Assembly: GCA_050084515.1 (NCBI GenBank)
Contig: CM114272.1
Location: 44,020,001-44,084,000, forward strand
Source: Blasia pusilla
Lineage: Eukaryota > Marchantiophyta > Marchantiopsida > Blasiales
DNA: 64,000 nt
Direction: 5' to 3'
In this document: piece by piece, positions 33,140 to 46,012 of the stretch
Position numbering within the stretch: the stretch's first letter is position 1
Layout: every line of letters starts with the position of its first letter
Notes under the pieces: model-generated
What the model was told of the DNA's origin: nothing
The model's database searches: none
Seen by the model: the letters and a program-made list of their open reading frames with translations, nothing else
Made by a program: the position numbers and the translations under genes

Positions 33140-34027
33140 TTGGGCGTCTCATTTGGAGGATTTCAATTTTGTGACGTCCTTCAAGAATTTGACCATAGGG
33201 AAAAATAGTAACGATTTCCATGTATGTCCGAGAAATATTAATTCCGATAGATTTCGTAATTACTTGGCGTGTGACTTCAATTCAAGCTCATCCGTCTCGG
33301 AGGTCCGGCCGTAGGAGGTGAATGTCCACCTCATATGGCACCCCGCACCCGCCTAGGGCATTTGGTCGCGTAAATAGTACAGCTTCAGACTTCTACGGTG
33401 CGTTTCGAAGAGCCCGTCACCCTGAAGGGCCGGGTCCCATGGGCCGGCGTCGGGCACCGACGGCGGTCCTTGTTAAAGCATATCTCCATCGAACGATCCA
33501 GAATCTTTTGTCATGGCCGGAGTCGGTGCAAGAATTGGGCGCAAGAAATGATGTGCGTCCTCGTGACCTCCACAACCCGGTAGAAATTTGAAAAAACTCG
33601 TTCCAGTTCTAACCGTTTTTGTCGCTTTTTTGTCGTATTCTCCCAACCGGCTGGAAAGCCGCCGCCGGCGAGCAGTTCCAGCCAGCGGGTGGCTTCTTGG
33701 GGTCGCAAGCGACCCCAAGAAGTCGCCCATGCGACCCGGCCCGAAGTCACGGCGGAAGGTCCTCCGGACCAGGGTCCTACAATCCCACCGGTCTCCGGGT
33801 AGATCTAAAACGGTTCCCAACTCTAGATTATGAAGGGATTTAAAAAGTAACCGATTGCAAGACTTTCAATTCCAGAGATCGATGTTAACGTTTTTGCGTC
33901 ATGAATTTCACGGCTCGGAAACGTTAAGACCGTGATCTATGAAACAAGGACCGTGGATTTAACATCTGAAGGATCCCGCACGGGGATATGGAACAATTCC
34001 ATATCCCCGTGCTCTAAGACGCCCTAT
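33140..34027. repeat. Palindrome-rich block, possible MITE-type element
   Basis: GGGCGTCTCA (about 33144) and its near reverse complement TAAGACGCCC (about 34014) bracket the block. They resemble the TIR of the MITE at 45.3 kb. Inside are perfect hairpins at 33692-33721 (14-bp arms around AA) and about 33976-34010 (16-bp arms, GCACGGGGATATGGAA). No clear target duplication is present. The open frames within are palindrome or GC shadows. Confidence 0.4.
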
Positions 34028-34099
34028 TATCACGATTGATCATGCATGGGCAACTTTTATTTTAATATTTTTCGTTATACAAAAATTTTACGGCCCCTA

Positions 34100-34560
34100 C
34101 TATTACTACGTAGAATCCGCATTTAAAATTTGTAGTGACAAGTCGTCTCGGTATGCAGAGCCAGGGCAGGGCACATGTGCAGCCTCGGCATTAACTACAG
34201 CAAGGGTCTCTCCGTGTGGACAGTCAGGTAAGGGGTGGAACCCAAGAATGAATACCACTTCGGTCACAATTGCACCCAACACTTGATATCCTTTCAACTG
34301 GAACGCCCGCACCCCATCAAGCGGCCAGCTCATGCGTGTAGGGTGCATGGAGATGTGTAGGGTGCCATAGCCTTGAATGCCATGCCGCCTGTGGGCATTG
34401 TACATGACACCCTCATGGCATGAGATGGTGCCTGTGGAGATGATGCCATGGCCAAGCCGTCGTATCCATTCATCACGACGCATTCATGGCTTCACAACAT
34501 TGATGGCTTTGAATATGAAATCCCAAATTTTGGCGAGGGTGCCTATTTTAGGCGGATAAC
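34100..34560 (-). other. Unrecognised 125-codon frame
   Basis: An open minus-strand frame (34483-34106) contains GHGIISTGTISCHEGVMYNA and EVVFILGFHPLPDCPHGETL. It has no recognised domain and no neighbours that explain it. It may be a decayed gene or chance. Confidence 0.25.
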
Positions 34561-34639
34561 CCAAACTAACATCGCAAACTTATAGGGATTGTCCAAAACC
34601 ACCTCATTTCCGCGTTTGGTGGTGCGAGTTTTGAGCGTT

Positions 34640-34724
34640 GGTGGTGCGTTCAGCGTATCGGAGCGCCACGTCTGCGTTTACAGTACGCGAGGTTTGGTGG
34701 TGCGTTTAGCGTATCGGAGCGCCA
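34640..34724 (+). repeat. 56-bp spaced direct repeat
   Basis: GGTGGTGCGTT(C/T)AGCGTATCGGAGCGCCA occurs at 34640-34668 and 34696-34724, with further TTTGGTGGTGCG copies nearby (about 34615 and 34763). It may be terminal sequence of a small transposon. Confidence 0.8.
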
Positions 34725-34759
34725 TGGCCACGGTTTCTTCCCTCACCTCGCGTTTCGGC

Positions 34760-35795
34760 CATGTTTGGTGGTGCGTCCTTTTTTTTTCCCTCCACCTTCT
34801 TTTCCAAGAGATGATTCGTATCTCTTGGCGTACATGTAAATGTGTTCCCTCTCGTGCTGCTCCTCCCGCATAATTCGGATGAGTAAGTTGTTGATTGTTT
34901 AACTTGGATTACCGCATTCTTCGGATAAGTACATGATTGTTTAGCTCGGATTGTATAGTGTTCAGCGAACCGCATTGTTTAGTTAGCCACAATCCTATCT
35001 CGTGTTCTTACCCGATAGTTTCTTTCCGCCTTATTACTTCATTGTTTATATCGTGTGTGAGCCTGATCATTGCCTGGTAGTTTCTTTTTGGCTTGACTTC
35101 CTCATTGTTTGCTTAATCTTCAGCTCATAATACCTAGTGTAGTTACTATGTGTGTTTTGTTGTTGTAGTGGTTGCTCATCCGGGGCACATGGAGAAACTC
35201 CCCAAGAAGAATGCCCCTACTATTCCAAATTCGGACAGGTCAAGAAGTTCCTTCTCTAGTGGAACTAGCCTCCCTCGTTAGCACATGTTTAAACTCCCTC
35301 CAGACTACGAGAACTACATATCATGGAAAAGAGGAACATACTCGCATGGAACACCAAGAATGATGATTATTACCATCGGAATGTCTGTATTTCTAATCTA
35401 TATACACCCTGGTATCCACAATTTGTGTCCTCCAAGACCTTGCCGCATTTTATGTTATAGCTTCTGGAGAGGAGGATATTACTTCCATTCTTGATAAGGA
35501 ACCACTATCTGAGCTTGTCGAATTGGTTAAGAATATAGAGGAACTCATGAGGACTCATCATAGGCGACTACGATGCTACTCTATTCTGCAAAGGTGCTCC
35601 TCATGTGGTATCGACCAATCAGAAGACTTCCACCATTTGGACGATTCAGACATTTTTGTGCAGAGGGCACGTTTGAATCTTACGACTGTCACATGCAACA
35701 CTACAAACGTTGGGGATTATTGCACATCCTCAGAGGAATTCTAGCTGAGTAGGATGCCCAAAATAGCAATATTGTTTTACAAAATTGCCAAATGC
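34760..35795 (+). other. Unassigned region with short frames
   Basis: 35290-35740 (+) has partly coherent frames (KLPPDYENYISWKRGTYS; EDITSILDKEPLSELVELVK; LMRTHHRRLRCYS) suggestive of a decayed coding sequence. I do not recognise the family. The preceding 34860-35170 is AT-rich, intron-like DNA. Confidence 0.25.
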
Positions 35796-35999
35796 TCACT
35801 TCAATTCATGGGGTCTCAGGGCCGTAGGAAATTGATGTACTATGGCAAATGCAATATCATATTGACTTGGTCCAATTTTTTTCGCTCTCATTTGCAACCG
35901 CTCAACGAATGATTTTTTTCTTTTTATAGAATTGATGGAGCCTGCTAACCCCTTGGTATATACTTGGAATGCCATGATTTGAGCAAAGGATACCCCTTC

Positions 36000-37200
36000 T
36001 CGTTGTTTTTCTGAGCACATACTAGACGTCCAACACAATCAATCATCAAATTTGCACCAAGTAATAGAGGCATCATCATCACCACATGTGTTTCTAACCT
36101 TGGACAATTGTGCATTTGCAAGACCTATACCTCCATTCTCAATTACATCTTCACGTTCGATCTCACCATTGCGAGAATATGGATGTTCTATATCACACCA
36201 TGTATTTTCCTTGTCGTCTTCACTAGCAAGGTTATCCGCGTCGTTGTCGTCATTGTCGCACAGGTTATCTTTACCATCGGTCTTCAACATTGTCCCAATG
36301 TCCATATGAACAACATCGCGATTTTAGTTTCTCCATGAATAAAGCACGCATCCCACCTTGCGTTGTTCCTTCTTTTGTTCCTAGTGCCCTGACAATATCC
36401 TCTGCACCATATCCACACATTAGTAAACATTTCACTTGATGTTTACAAATGTTTCCCTTTGAAATCCAAGGGCAATCACATGTACATTATTTTGATTGGT
36501 AATTGTAAACGTCATATACAATTCCTATTGTTGTTTGACTTTTAACCAATGTCATTATCGACGATGTAATATCACAATCGCTATGTGGGATAAGTCTTCC
36601 CTTCTAGAGTGACGCACGTACCACCCTCTCTTCATGTTCATTTTCATAAAAGCCCGCATTTTTATAGAATTGCATTTGGTGGTAAAATGCCTCCACTTTA
36701 CGCATTAACTCGATCATCAACTAATCACAGCGTCTAGATGTCAATTGACTGTTCGTTTCTCTTAACACCATTTTCACATTTCCATGGTAGGCTTCTATGG
36801 ACGAATTTGTATCCATGTTGGAATGGTTGAATTTTTGCACTCCTTTCATCCACGTGCCTGTCAAACCACAACCGCATCGATAGTTATAGCTTTTGCAGGT
36901 CTCCCAATCCATCAAAAGCCCACTACTCTACTGAATTTATTATTGGGAAATGGTCAAAATATCATGGCTCTTACTTGCATTCTATTGCCAAGTTATCCTT
37001 ATATAATGCAAAAATTTTGATTATGAAGAGAAGTCCACATATAGAGCTTCTAAAGCTTGTAATGCTGCAACCAATGTTGCCGCAACTAGATCTCCACCAT
37101 GTGCAAGTATTTCCTCCGAGCTTGCCTTTGTGTACATGATCTGGCCTAAAGTTGTGCTAATCTCACATCGTTGTATTTGATCCAACACCTTTGTTCTTAA
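36000..37200 (-). pseudogene. MULE transposase C-terminal half with SWIM finger
   Basis: On the far side of the insertion, the minus strand gives HSNMDTNSSIEAYHGNVKMV (about 36840-36780), a conserved MULE block. Near 36500-36370 a SWIM zinc finger follows with C-x-C and C-x-H pairs, readable as CDCPWISKGNICKHQVKC and MCGYGAEDIVRALG. An acidic tail (DNDDNDADNLASEDDKEN, about 36240) and a basic stretch (35800-36040) follow. Frameshifts separate the parts. Confidence 0.75.
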
Positions 37201-37292
37201 ATTTTTTTGCCAATCATGTCAGATATGCCACTAACAAAGGATGATCAAGATTTCTGGGAGTACTCGCGTGCTGAGGGGGGTGGGAAATTTGC

Positions 37293-37832
<540 letters not shown>

Positions 37833-38640
37833 AGACGTGACACCTTCTTCATGGCATCCAACCACTTGGTAATGTCCACCTCTTTGCATGAGTTTTTCAA
37901 AACCCAAGCTACTGGAATTTTGTTGTGGAACTTATCGTAAACCATCAGTGTGTACAAAGGAAACTTAAGAAACATTACAATTGCAACATTAGAAATCGAT
38001 AATACCAAGAATGCTCTGCAATAATTCACTCCATGATTCAAAGTTCCACGAACCCCGCCCCGAACTCACAGCCTAAGAGTTTAATTTGTTTTTTTTTGGT
38101 CCCAAATGTGGAGTCCATGCAACTTATGTTCCCATTTCCATGCACAACTAACACTAAGCGTATTCATTCTGATTAGAATCCTAATATGAATGGACACTCC
38201 TTGCTATGGTAAGGTTGGTAAAAGAACATCTGCTCTGGATATAATATGACATAATTTGCAATGCTTCGATTTGCATTTGAATGTCGGAGCCAAGTTTCTA
38301 TTGCGATATCCCGTCTAAGGTTTTTTACATCTTGGAGACGCAAATAATCATCTCGACGGAGGTCAATCCCCAGAGAAGACTTCCACCACTGTCGCACTTC
38401 TTCCACTTGATAGGCGGGGAGCATGGCTAGACGTTCCACCCCTGCTGAAAATGTCGTCAAATCCATGATAGGGCTCACCATGCTTATCCAAATGCGTTGG
38501 ATGTATGTTATCTTTGCGCAATGTAGAACTAGTATCTCCATCATTGTGAAGTGGCACAAACACCCCCTTTTCACACTCTCCACCTAGCCTTTATGTGGTG
38601 CCGCAGTCTACTCACTTTTTTGCCAATGGGTTCTTCATCT
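37833..38640 (-). pseudogene. MULE transposase, N-terminal and catalytic start
   Basis: Reading down from 38640, the strand gives EEPIGKKVSRLRHHIKARW, then after one frameshift VESVKRGCLCHFTM. In another frame follow THLDKHGEPYHGF and DDYLRLQDVKNLRRDIAIET, then WLRHSNANRSIANYVILYPE. Next is the transposase core block FPLYTLMVYDKFHNKIPVAW with VDITKWLDAMKKV (about 37960-37835). These match the plant SWIM-type MULE transposase family in order. A stop-laden gap lies at about 38170-38040. The catalytic Asp of the first block is not clearly assignable. Confidence 0.8.
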
Positions 38641-39040
38641 CTTAAAAACACTCACATGATTTCAGTAAGCTTTAATGAGAATCCCTAAACGTGTTATTCA
38701 GCAAGTCTAGACCACTTCCAAGTTTGAATAAGCGACAAAATTTAGAGGAATGAAGAAATTGTCTTATCTTAAGGCAATCAGCTGTCTAGTGCCTCTGTAA
38801 TCTTCTGGTCCAGGGCGACAATGGAAAAATCTGTAGCAATCCTTATTACTTGAAGGTATAGTCTTATACTCTTTGTGCACTTTAGCAATCTTCTTTTGTG
38901 AGGGTCTTCATATGGAAGGGTTATATTCTTCACCTAGAAGTTAGTGCTTGCAGAGCCATCACTAGTCGGTATCTTCTGCATAGTTTCTTTATGGACCACT
39001 TCCTATAAAAAGTACAAAGCATTGAAGCCACAAAAATCGA
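38641..39040. other. Spacer, no gene seen
   Basis: AT-rich sequence upstream of the MULE frame, without a recognised feature. Confidence 0.5.
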
Positions 39041-39054
39041 TCGATAACCTTATA

Positions 39055-39620
39055 TTTATCCATTTGAATACGGGGTTGATTCATTCTATGTGCCAATTAT
39101 GAAATTCCCTAACCCCCTACATGCAATCCAGGTGTGATTCATTCCATGTGCCAAAGTTTCAACTGGTGTAATAGAGCATTGAAGCTAGTAGTCAGGTGTC
39201 AAATATGCAATTCCCAATCCCCCTACATGCAATCCGAGGTTTATTCATTTCATCTACCAATGTTTCAAATGTTGTAAAGTAGAGAGCATTGAAACCAGTA
39301 GTAAAACGCCAAATATGAAATTCCCAATCCCCCTACATGCAATCCAGGTTTATTCATTCCAACTGCCAATGTTTCGAATGTTGTGAAGTACACAACATTG
39401 AAGCAACAACAATGGATGGAACTGCCTTTTTAAATCCATTTTAAACCAGGGTTATTTCATTCTAAGTACCAAATCTGCAAATGCCAAACCCCCTACTTGC
39501 AATCCAGGTTTCAAGTACAGTTGGGCATTTTTGCCTCCAATTAAAACGAGGTTTGATTAATTCCAATTTCCAAATTTGAAATTTTTGTATAGTATATAGC
39601 ATTGAAGCCACAACATTCCT
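39055..39620. repeat. About 110-bp degenerate tandem repeat
   Basis: CCCTACATGCAATCC recurs at about 39114, 39221, 39331 and (as CCCTACTTGCAATCC) 39491. It is each time followed by GGTTTATTCATTCC-like and GCATTGAAGC-like sequence. Confidence 0.85.
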
Positions 39621-41590
39621 GCCTACAGCATACCTAAACCCTGACCCAGCACAACCTACATGCATTCCTTTTGATAAAAAGATGTAAAATTGTACAAAAT
39701 ATGAAAAAATATTGAACAGATGAGAGAGAAATGCAAGTAGAGATGAAAAAAAGTAAGAATTGAGAACACTTGGAGCACCTTCTTGATTTTTTTTCTCCAT
39801 TTTTAATATCAAATAATTTTTTCCTACCATAATTTTAGTAGAAAGTTTCCGTTTTCAAATCTTCACTAAAATTAGAAGTTAAGAATGAATTTTTTTTAAA
39901 CCTGTTCCCTTGAACGTTTTCAAGAAAATAACATTTTTTAAATGATTGAATTTTTTAATATAAAAATATAAGCTCAATACCCTCCCCATTTAATTTAACT
40001 CCTCTCCTCACCTCCCTTAATTCTTTCTCTCAAATGGACACTTGTCCATAAATGAGTGCCTTTGGGCGAACCCTAATAATTTAGGGTGAGACAATTCCTA
40101 CTAAGGGTCTCTTCCCATTGATGGGAATGAGAATTGTCTAGCTTATTGGCAATGCTGTCGAGATTAAAATATTCGCAACTATGTGTGGATCTACCCCGAA
40201 ATGCCTAGAAAATTTGGAACACAAAAGTGCTTATTAACTGCCCGTCGCAGTACTTTGTGACTCTTTCTCTCCCACGAATGATCTCATCCCTTCACGAAAC
40301 AATTCAAAATCCATTTCACTATCAAACTCGACGTGTGCTTCATAACCCAATAATAACCACAATTCTACTTATAACTATCGTTTCTTCCCTCACATTCCAA
40401 CTCCACCAATATCCAATCTACCTAGGAGACTAACACAAATAGTGAGACTAATACTGCACTTCGTAGAATTATTGTCTCTACTCTCAAAATGAAAACGGCC
40501 GCTTACCAACCTCAAGCCTCCTTCATTTTGAAAAGGTGGCGCTAGTCCTACCCCTTTTTGAACTAGTGCTAGAGTACACATTTTGGTACATTTAACCTAC
40601 TAAAATGGTAAATTTTAACAATAAATTTCATTATAACGTGCATCACAATAAGCTTACTAGTTAGTGTAGGAGACCATAAGAACCTGATAAATCTACTATG
40701 CCAAAGTCAGGCCGAAAACAAAAGAAACAAAAGGAAGGTTGTGAAATTGATGTTTTCAACTGAGAACAGAGGCAAGGACAATAGGAGATTTTTAGAAATT
40801 TTACTGCTTACTTGGATGTTTCATCTTCGTTGTGATAATGATAATGTAACTTCACCCCTCTCTGCATTCATTTCTTCCCTTCGCTCGAGTTTGTATTCAG
40901 AATACAACCTGTGGACCTGTGATATCAGGTCCACTGGTAGTGTTATGAAGGTCTGACACTACCTTCATAACATGCACGTGTCAAACCCACCTTTACCAAC
41001 ACTATCTGCATGTTATGAAGATTCATCGAAGCAACAACCAAATCCTTTTAAAATTCCCAATTTCCAAATGAGCGATCTAATCCCAACACTATATTTTTTT
41101 CTTAGATCTAACTGGGCTCCTCATCCATTACCAATTTCAATATCGTTTGACATACTTCTATCCTAATATTTTCAACCTGAAAAAAAAACACAAGTAATTT
41201 ACTTTCACAAAACCTACAGACCACAAGTTCCAACCTCACTGGAAATATGTTCAGTACTAGTACACAATTCTTTTTTCAGCCCAGAGGTCCAGTGTGCGTC
41301 CACTCCAATGAAGCCAACCGATACCCACCCAAAAAGTGAAATCTGCAGTAAAATGCTGATAGACATCCCCAGCTAAAAATGAAAATGGGTATAACAGAGC
41401 ATTTCTGCAACCATGTTGGGAACCTGAACCTAACCAAGGTACCAACAGTATGTACAAAACAACCAAGGAAGCTATTCGCGCAGTCTACTTCCCAACTTCT
41501 TATCAGCAAATTCCACAAGCTCCTGATAGTTCAGTGTCTTTTCTAGGATTCAACCTCAATCACTATTTAATATACAATCTGTCTTGCTTT
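39621..41590. other. Spacer downstream of conserved gene
   Basis: AT-rich, no gene seen. A small inverted repeat (GTTATGAAGGT / ACCTTCATAAC, about 40942-40971) is present. The part near 41590 should contain the 3' UTR of the adjacent minus-strand gene. Confidence 0.5.
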
Positions 41591-41596
41591 GCAACA

Positions 41597-44500
41597 CTAG
41601 GCTACCTGTACATACAAGCGTTTTAAAATGACAACACACACTACAATAAGGGCAAGCATTGTGCAGGACTTCACAGTGCGATCCAGGTTGTCTCCATCCT
41701 CTTCCGCAAAGACTTTCTTGTCAGCTGCTTTGAGAAAGCTACTGATAAGTCCCGTGAGTAAATCCTTAAATTGGGATATTTTGCTCATGCAAAACAGTTG
41801 CCAACGAGCAAATACATTGGGCGCGTTTCCTTGGGTTTCTAATTCATCATCATCCTCTGCAACAACGGCCACTTTCTTCTCAATCAAGAAACCTGAGGGA
41901 TGACAATAGACCATATCAGGGTAATGATATGTGGAGCACAAAAAAACCTTGTAGATTGGCAGATGCAAAAGCCTAAGAACCAATTGAGGGGCCCCCCATT
42001 AATGTCAATGACTGAAGCCACTGACATTTCATAGCACTAAGAATGCAATCCTGTGCACTCAAAGTAGACTGAAAATCCTCACCCTTGTTGTTTCCTTGCA
42101 GTTTGCGCTTGAATTCCTGAATTTTCTCATTTGCAAGAACTGCATCCCAAACAGCTGGATCTGTTGCAAGTGACACCACCATACCCTGTTTGGAAAGTGA
42201 ATAGAATCGTTAGCAAGATTCCATGATAACCTGCTCGATGTTGCTGATAGTGAAGAACAAGAGTATTATGAACTTTTCATCACATCTCTTAATATTCATT
42301 GCACGAGAGCTTTCGCCTATCCAAAACACATTCAATTTCCATTCTCACCAGGCCCTGACTTCATCTGAAGTGCAGCACTGACCTTAAAGGAAATAACTGC
42401 TACTACTAATTTGGCCACAACTTACAGAGTTGCGTGAAATCTACTTTTGGTCACTTTTTACTTTTGGTTACTTTTTAAGCAACGCACAGACCTTCGCAAT
42501 TTCCTCCTTACTGATCATATCCACAATTTGTACGTCTTGAGTTAAGTGATACGAAATATTATCTCCCTCAAAGCAAAGGATGAGAAGGGGAAATTGATCA
42601 CAAGTAGATGAACTATAACTAATGATACACACCAGCATAGCGCATACCCCTACAGATAGGGCACCTGAAAGTGAGATTCATCGTGATATACACCATGACT
42701 ATCTGATACATCTGAAGGATTTCAAAAGCCACAACCTACTCTAGAAAGATCGTCTCCAACTCAAGCCTTAGTACAAGAGAAAGTTTAGTGATCCCACGGC
42801 AAGTGGGAACTTGGACGGCACGGTAGGGCATCTCAATTCCGCCTTCTGACGTCCTGATCCCGAGCTCTCGACTTATAGTATATTTCTATTTCTAGTCTCC
42901 TAAATGCATGTTCATTGGAAAACAACCTGTACTGTTTCCGAAAGTATTTCAACCAAGCAACAGTAAAAAATGTCCGCTTAGGTTGGCCGACTGTTGGGGT
43001 TAGTAAAAAGCCTTACTGACTAGTGGTTGAAAAGGGGACGAAGTCTTCTTTCCAACCGGGTAAGCTTACAGCTAGATCTTAAATGGGGTAGCTTGTTAAG
43101 TGGACGGAAATTCGGAGTTCCGTCTGCAAGGAGTTCTTAAGACCCGTGTTATGAACCCACGAGTCCGTCCAGGGAGTTTGAAAAAGGTGGGTTTGGGGGG
43201 GGTGAGTCCTTTCCTTGAGTAATCAAAAAACCTCGCTTGCAGGACCTGCGCTTTCTATATTCTAGTCTTCTCTGCTATTCATGCAAAATACACTTTGGTC
43301 AAAGCATTGAAATGTGAGGAAGTGCGCGTTTTCACACCTGGACTTCGGGATTATGTTGGAACTGATGAAATGCCTCATCTACAACGCTCCTCCCACCAGC
43401 TTGCAGGGTTCCATTCCCAGTACGAATCGGAGGAGGTTCCATCCAGTCCACCGCGAGCTGCGACGCAAGAAGAGGTCGTGTAATCAGCTCCCCCTCTTTG
43501 TTCTCTGTCAGGGTGGATTCTTCAACTTCTCGAGAGCCATCACTTTGAGCTATCGCTGCAGGTGATACACCCCAGGACGCCACGGCCGGCGCTTGGTCGC
43601 TAGACGGGGCTAGTAATCCTCTGTTCCAATGCCAAACCAACCAATCCTCCGTGAGTACTCTAGGGGTAATTGAATGCTTCTTTGAGAGCAACTACCCTGC
43701 TGACGTCTCTGACCAAAGACTTCTGAACTCCGACCCTTTCCAAATGGTACGGGGGCCATTTGACTGAGTAGGCATTGCAGCACGAAACGAACGTAGAGAT
43801 CTTTCTCAAAAATAACTTAGCTACAACCCTTGGCGTCCTCCTGATCCACTCATTCTGCGGACAAGTTAGATGGTCAAAGCTCATCTCAATTTACTATGAT
43901 AAGACTTTTGGTAAGGGATTATCGTTTCCAAATCAGGATTCTTCACTCGGCAGAGTTATGATAGTGGAACAAGGCGAGATCGCAACTGCATTTCACGATG
44001 TGAAAGGCCTCCCTTGGACTTGAAGACCACTCAAGATATCCTCGAGACCACATACGGCGTAATTCACTATCTCGGACAATTCGGTGCCTCTAGAACGCCA
44101 CTCGAATACAATTCCAACTCCATTTGATTGCACGCGATGGTGCTCGATTAAACAGCGCTATTGAGTCCTGAGATTCGAGGGCTACCAACCACCTTCTCGG
44201 AAGCCAAGACTTAAGACCCCTGGTAGCGAGAGATCCATACGAGGTGCGACAAAAATCTTTAAACATGACCCGGGATTCATAAACTTACAGACGCAGAGCG
44301 CTCTGCAGTTCAGAAGAGGCCTCTTCAACTTCGCTCTGGCAGGGCAGCGGACCAAACACCAGATGGTCTATCCTGTCCTCTTCTTCCGCGAACTCCCACT
44401 CATCCGGTTCCCAAAACGCCCGCGCTCCCTGACCGACACTCCCCGCCTTGGGAGTTGTCTCCGGCGTACAAGCACAAGAATGCAACCTCGCAGACGACGC

Positions 44501-44635
44501 CTTCGCAGATTGCGCTGCTGCAGCATTCACCTTGCAGAAACTGCAAGAGCTCGGGGACGGCGATGCTGCTCTCACGATCGGTGACACAGTGTTCGCAACT
44601 CTCGCAACCCCTCTCCATATCGCTCCGCCTCCCAT
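41597..44635 (-). CDS. Conserved plant protein, C-terminal membrane anchor
   Basis: Four exons join without a frame break: 44635-44289, 43620-43338, 42185-42083 and 41892-41597. That is 1029 nt and 342 residues. Junctions are CGTCT|GTAAGT..CAG|A (phase 2), GTCCAG|GTGTGA..CAG|GGT (phase 0) and AAGG|GTGAGG..CAG|GT (phase 1). The protein has an N-terminal low-complexity region, then WEFAEEEDRIDHLVFGPLP, VDEAFHQFQHNPEVQ, MVVSLATDPAVWDAVLANEK, an acidic loop, a helical part (FKDLLTGLISSFLKAADKK) and a single C-terminal hydrophobic helix, SCTMLALIVVCVVILKRL. I recall this layout from plant proteins of unknown function; none is named here. A tail-anchored membrane location is an inference. The start at ATG 44635 was chosen because the frame upstream has no ATG before TTG 44662. 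All sites are canonical, so it is probably expressed. Confidence 0.85.
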
Positions 44636-45310
44636 CTCTAGCTCGTCCAAACTATTTACCAATCCACTCGCTCTATGTCAACAACCACAAACCCGAAACA
44701 ATTAGTCGCTCAGAAAATCACTCGGCCTGCCTCCGCGTCCATGTTACTCAACCTCCAACCTAGCAAACATCGCACGATATATCTGTCCCTTCAATTCGAC
44801 CCCCACGCGGTGCGTACACAACCTGTTAACAATCGACCATGAGTCAGTCGCTTCTATTCCAGTCCTTTCCTGGCGCGGAGACAACCTACCACAACAAACA
44901 AACCAATGGCAACACACAATCCCCTCCCTGAGAGCGTTGAGACGTTCGCGCTTCGGTCAATTACGAACGATTTCTTGCACACCAGTTCCTCTACCAACCT
45001 ACCTCTCTCTCTCGCTCTCACTTCCTCACAGTGTCGCTCATGCCAGTAACCCGCGAACGGAAAACGTTACGGACAGAAACTTGAACGAATAAAATTCCAC
45101 TCAGAAGGGAGGATATGTTCGAATTTACCGCCGTGGTGAATAGCAGACTAACAGTCATCGACCCTCACGCGCCGGCTTTCCTTCATGTAAGAGATAATGA
45201 ACTTCAATAAAAACGCAAGAAATAGGGGGCAAAGAGAGCCACAAACCCTATGGCCAAAACCGGCCCTGACAAGAAATAAGGGACCAAACTCACTAATGGC
45301 AAAGACAATA
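44636..45310 (-). promoter_or_regulatory. Probable promoter/5' UTR of the four-exon gene
   Basis: The stretch upstream of the ATG has higher CG and CT content than its surroundings, with a CTCTCTCTCTCGCTCTC run near 45005. No other gene is seen. Core elements could not be placed with confidence. Confidence 0.35.
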
Positions 45311-45721
45311 GGGCGTCTCATACTATGGCCATAAGGCCGGACGTCTAGTTCCGTATTTTTTTTTACGGAACCCCGACGGTACCCCGTCTTCCAGGATGGG
45401 GTACCGTGAGAGGTGGACGTGCACCCCTAACGTCCTGGGCCTACATGGGACGTCCGGAGAAGCCGAGGCATTTCTCAATCTTGTTTGTTGAGTGCGGAGG
45501 TTGCATGATACATATCCCTTGCAACAAATTATATGCTTTGCGGATTCTGAGACGCCCGCTACATATGGCCCACGAGGTGGCATAACAAAAGCACCCATAA
45601 CTAAGACTTAGAGCATCTGACAAAATGAACCTCCCCGAGATGTAAAAGTCCCCCATCCTTCTTTTACAACCAAGCCACCATTGGACGTCGCGACCCTCAC
45701 GGACCCTAGTATGAGACGCCC
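45311..45721. mobile_element. 411-bp MITE with GGGCGTCTCATACTA TIRs
   Basis: The ends are GGGCGTCTCATACTATGG (45311-45328) and the reverse complement of GGGCGTCTCATACTAGGG (45704-45721), 15 bp perfect. TA flanks both sides (45309-45310 and 45722-45723), consistent with a TA target duplication as in Tc1/mariner-type MITEs. Internal hairpins include TTCCGTA/TACGGAA (45350-45371) and CGGTACCCC/GGGGTACCG (about 45377-45406). It has no coding capacity. Confidence 0.8.
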
Positions 45722-46012
45722 TAATGTCAGCAACACCTAGAGAACTATGTAAGGTACTTGTCCGTCATACCCTTCCAGATATCCACTTACAAGTCCCGTC
45801 GACAAGTGGAAACACTCGTTCTAAATAGTTTTATATAGCAAGGATTTCTTCTTTTCAACATTTAAGGAGTTAGCATGCTCGCGATTGCGGACAAAAATGA
45901 CTTTGTTCGAGTAGTTTAGAAATATTTCAAATCTAAATTTCATTTTATTAAATTTAAAAAAAATTATAACTCCCCCAAATAATTCTATTCTTCAATCAAC
46001 ATCTATTATTGG

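Noticed and set aside
33473-33843. Overlapping frames on both strands in the palindrome block
   Set aside because: They are GC-driven and span the perfect palindromes; no domain features are visible.
42960-43290. Possible organelle-derived insertion
   Set aside because: It is compositionally unlike its surroundings but contains no recognised organelle gene; it lies within intron 2 of the four-exon gene and no claim can be supported.
43332-43565. Plus-strand frames at 43.3-43.6 kb
   Set aside because: They are shadows of exon 2 of the minus-strand four-exon gene, which has matching splice sites and conserved sequence.
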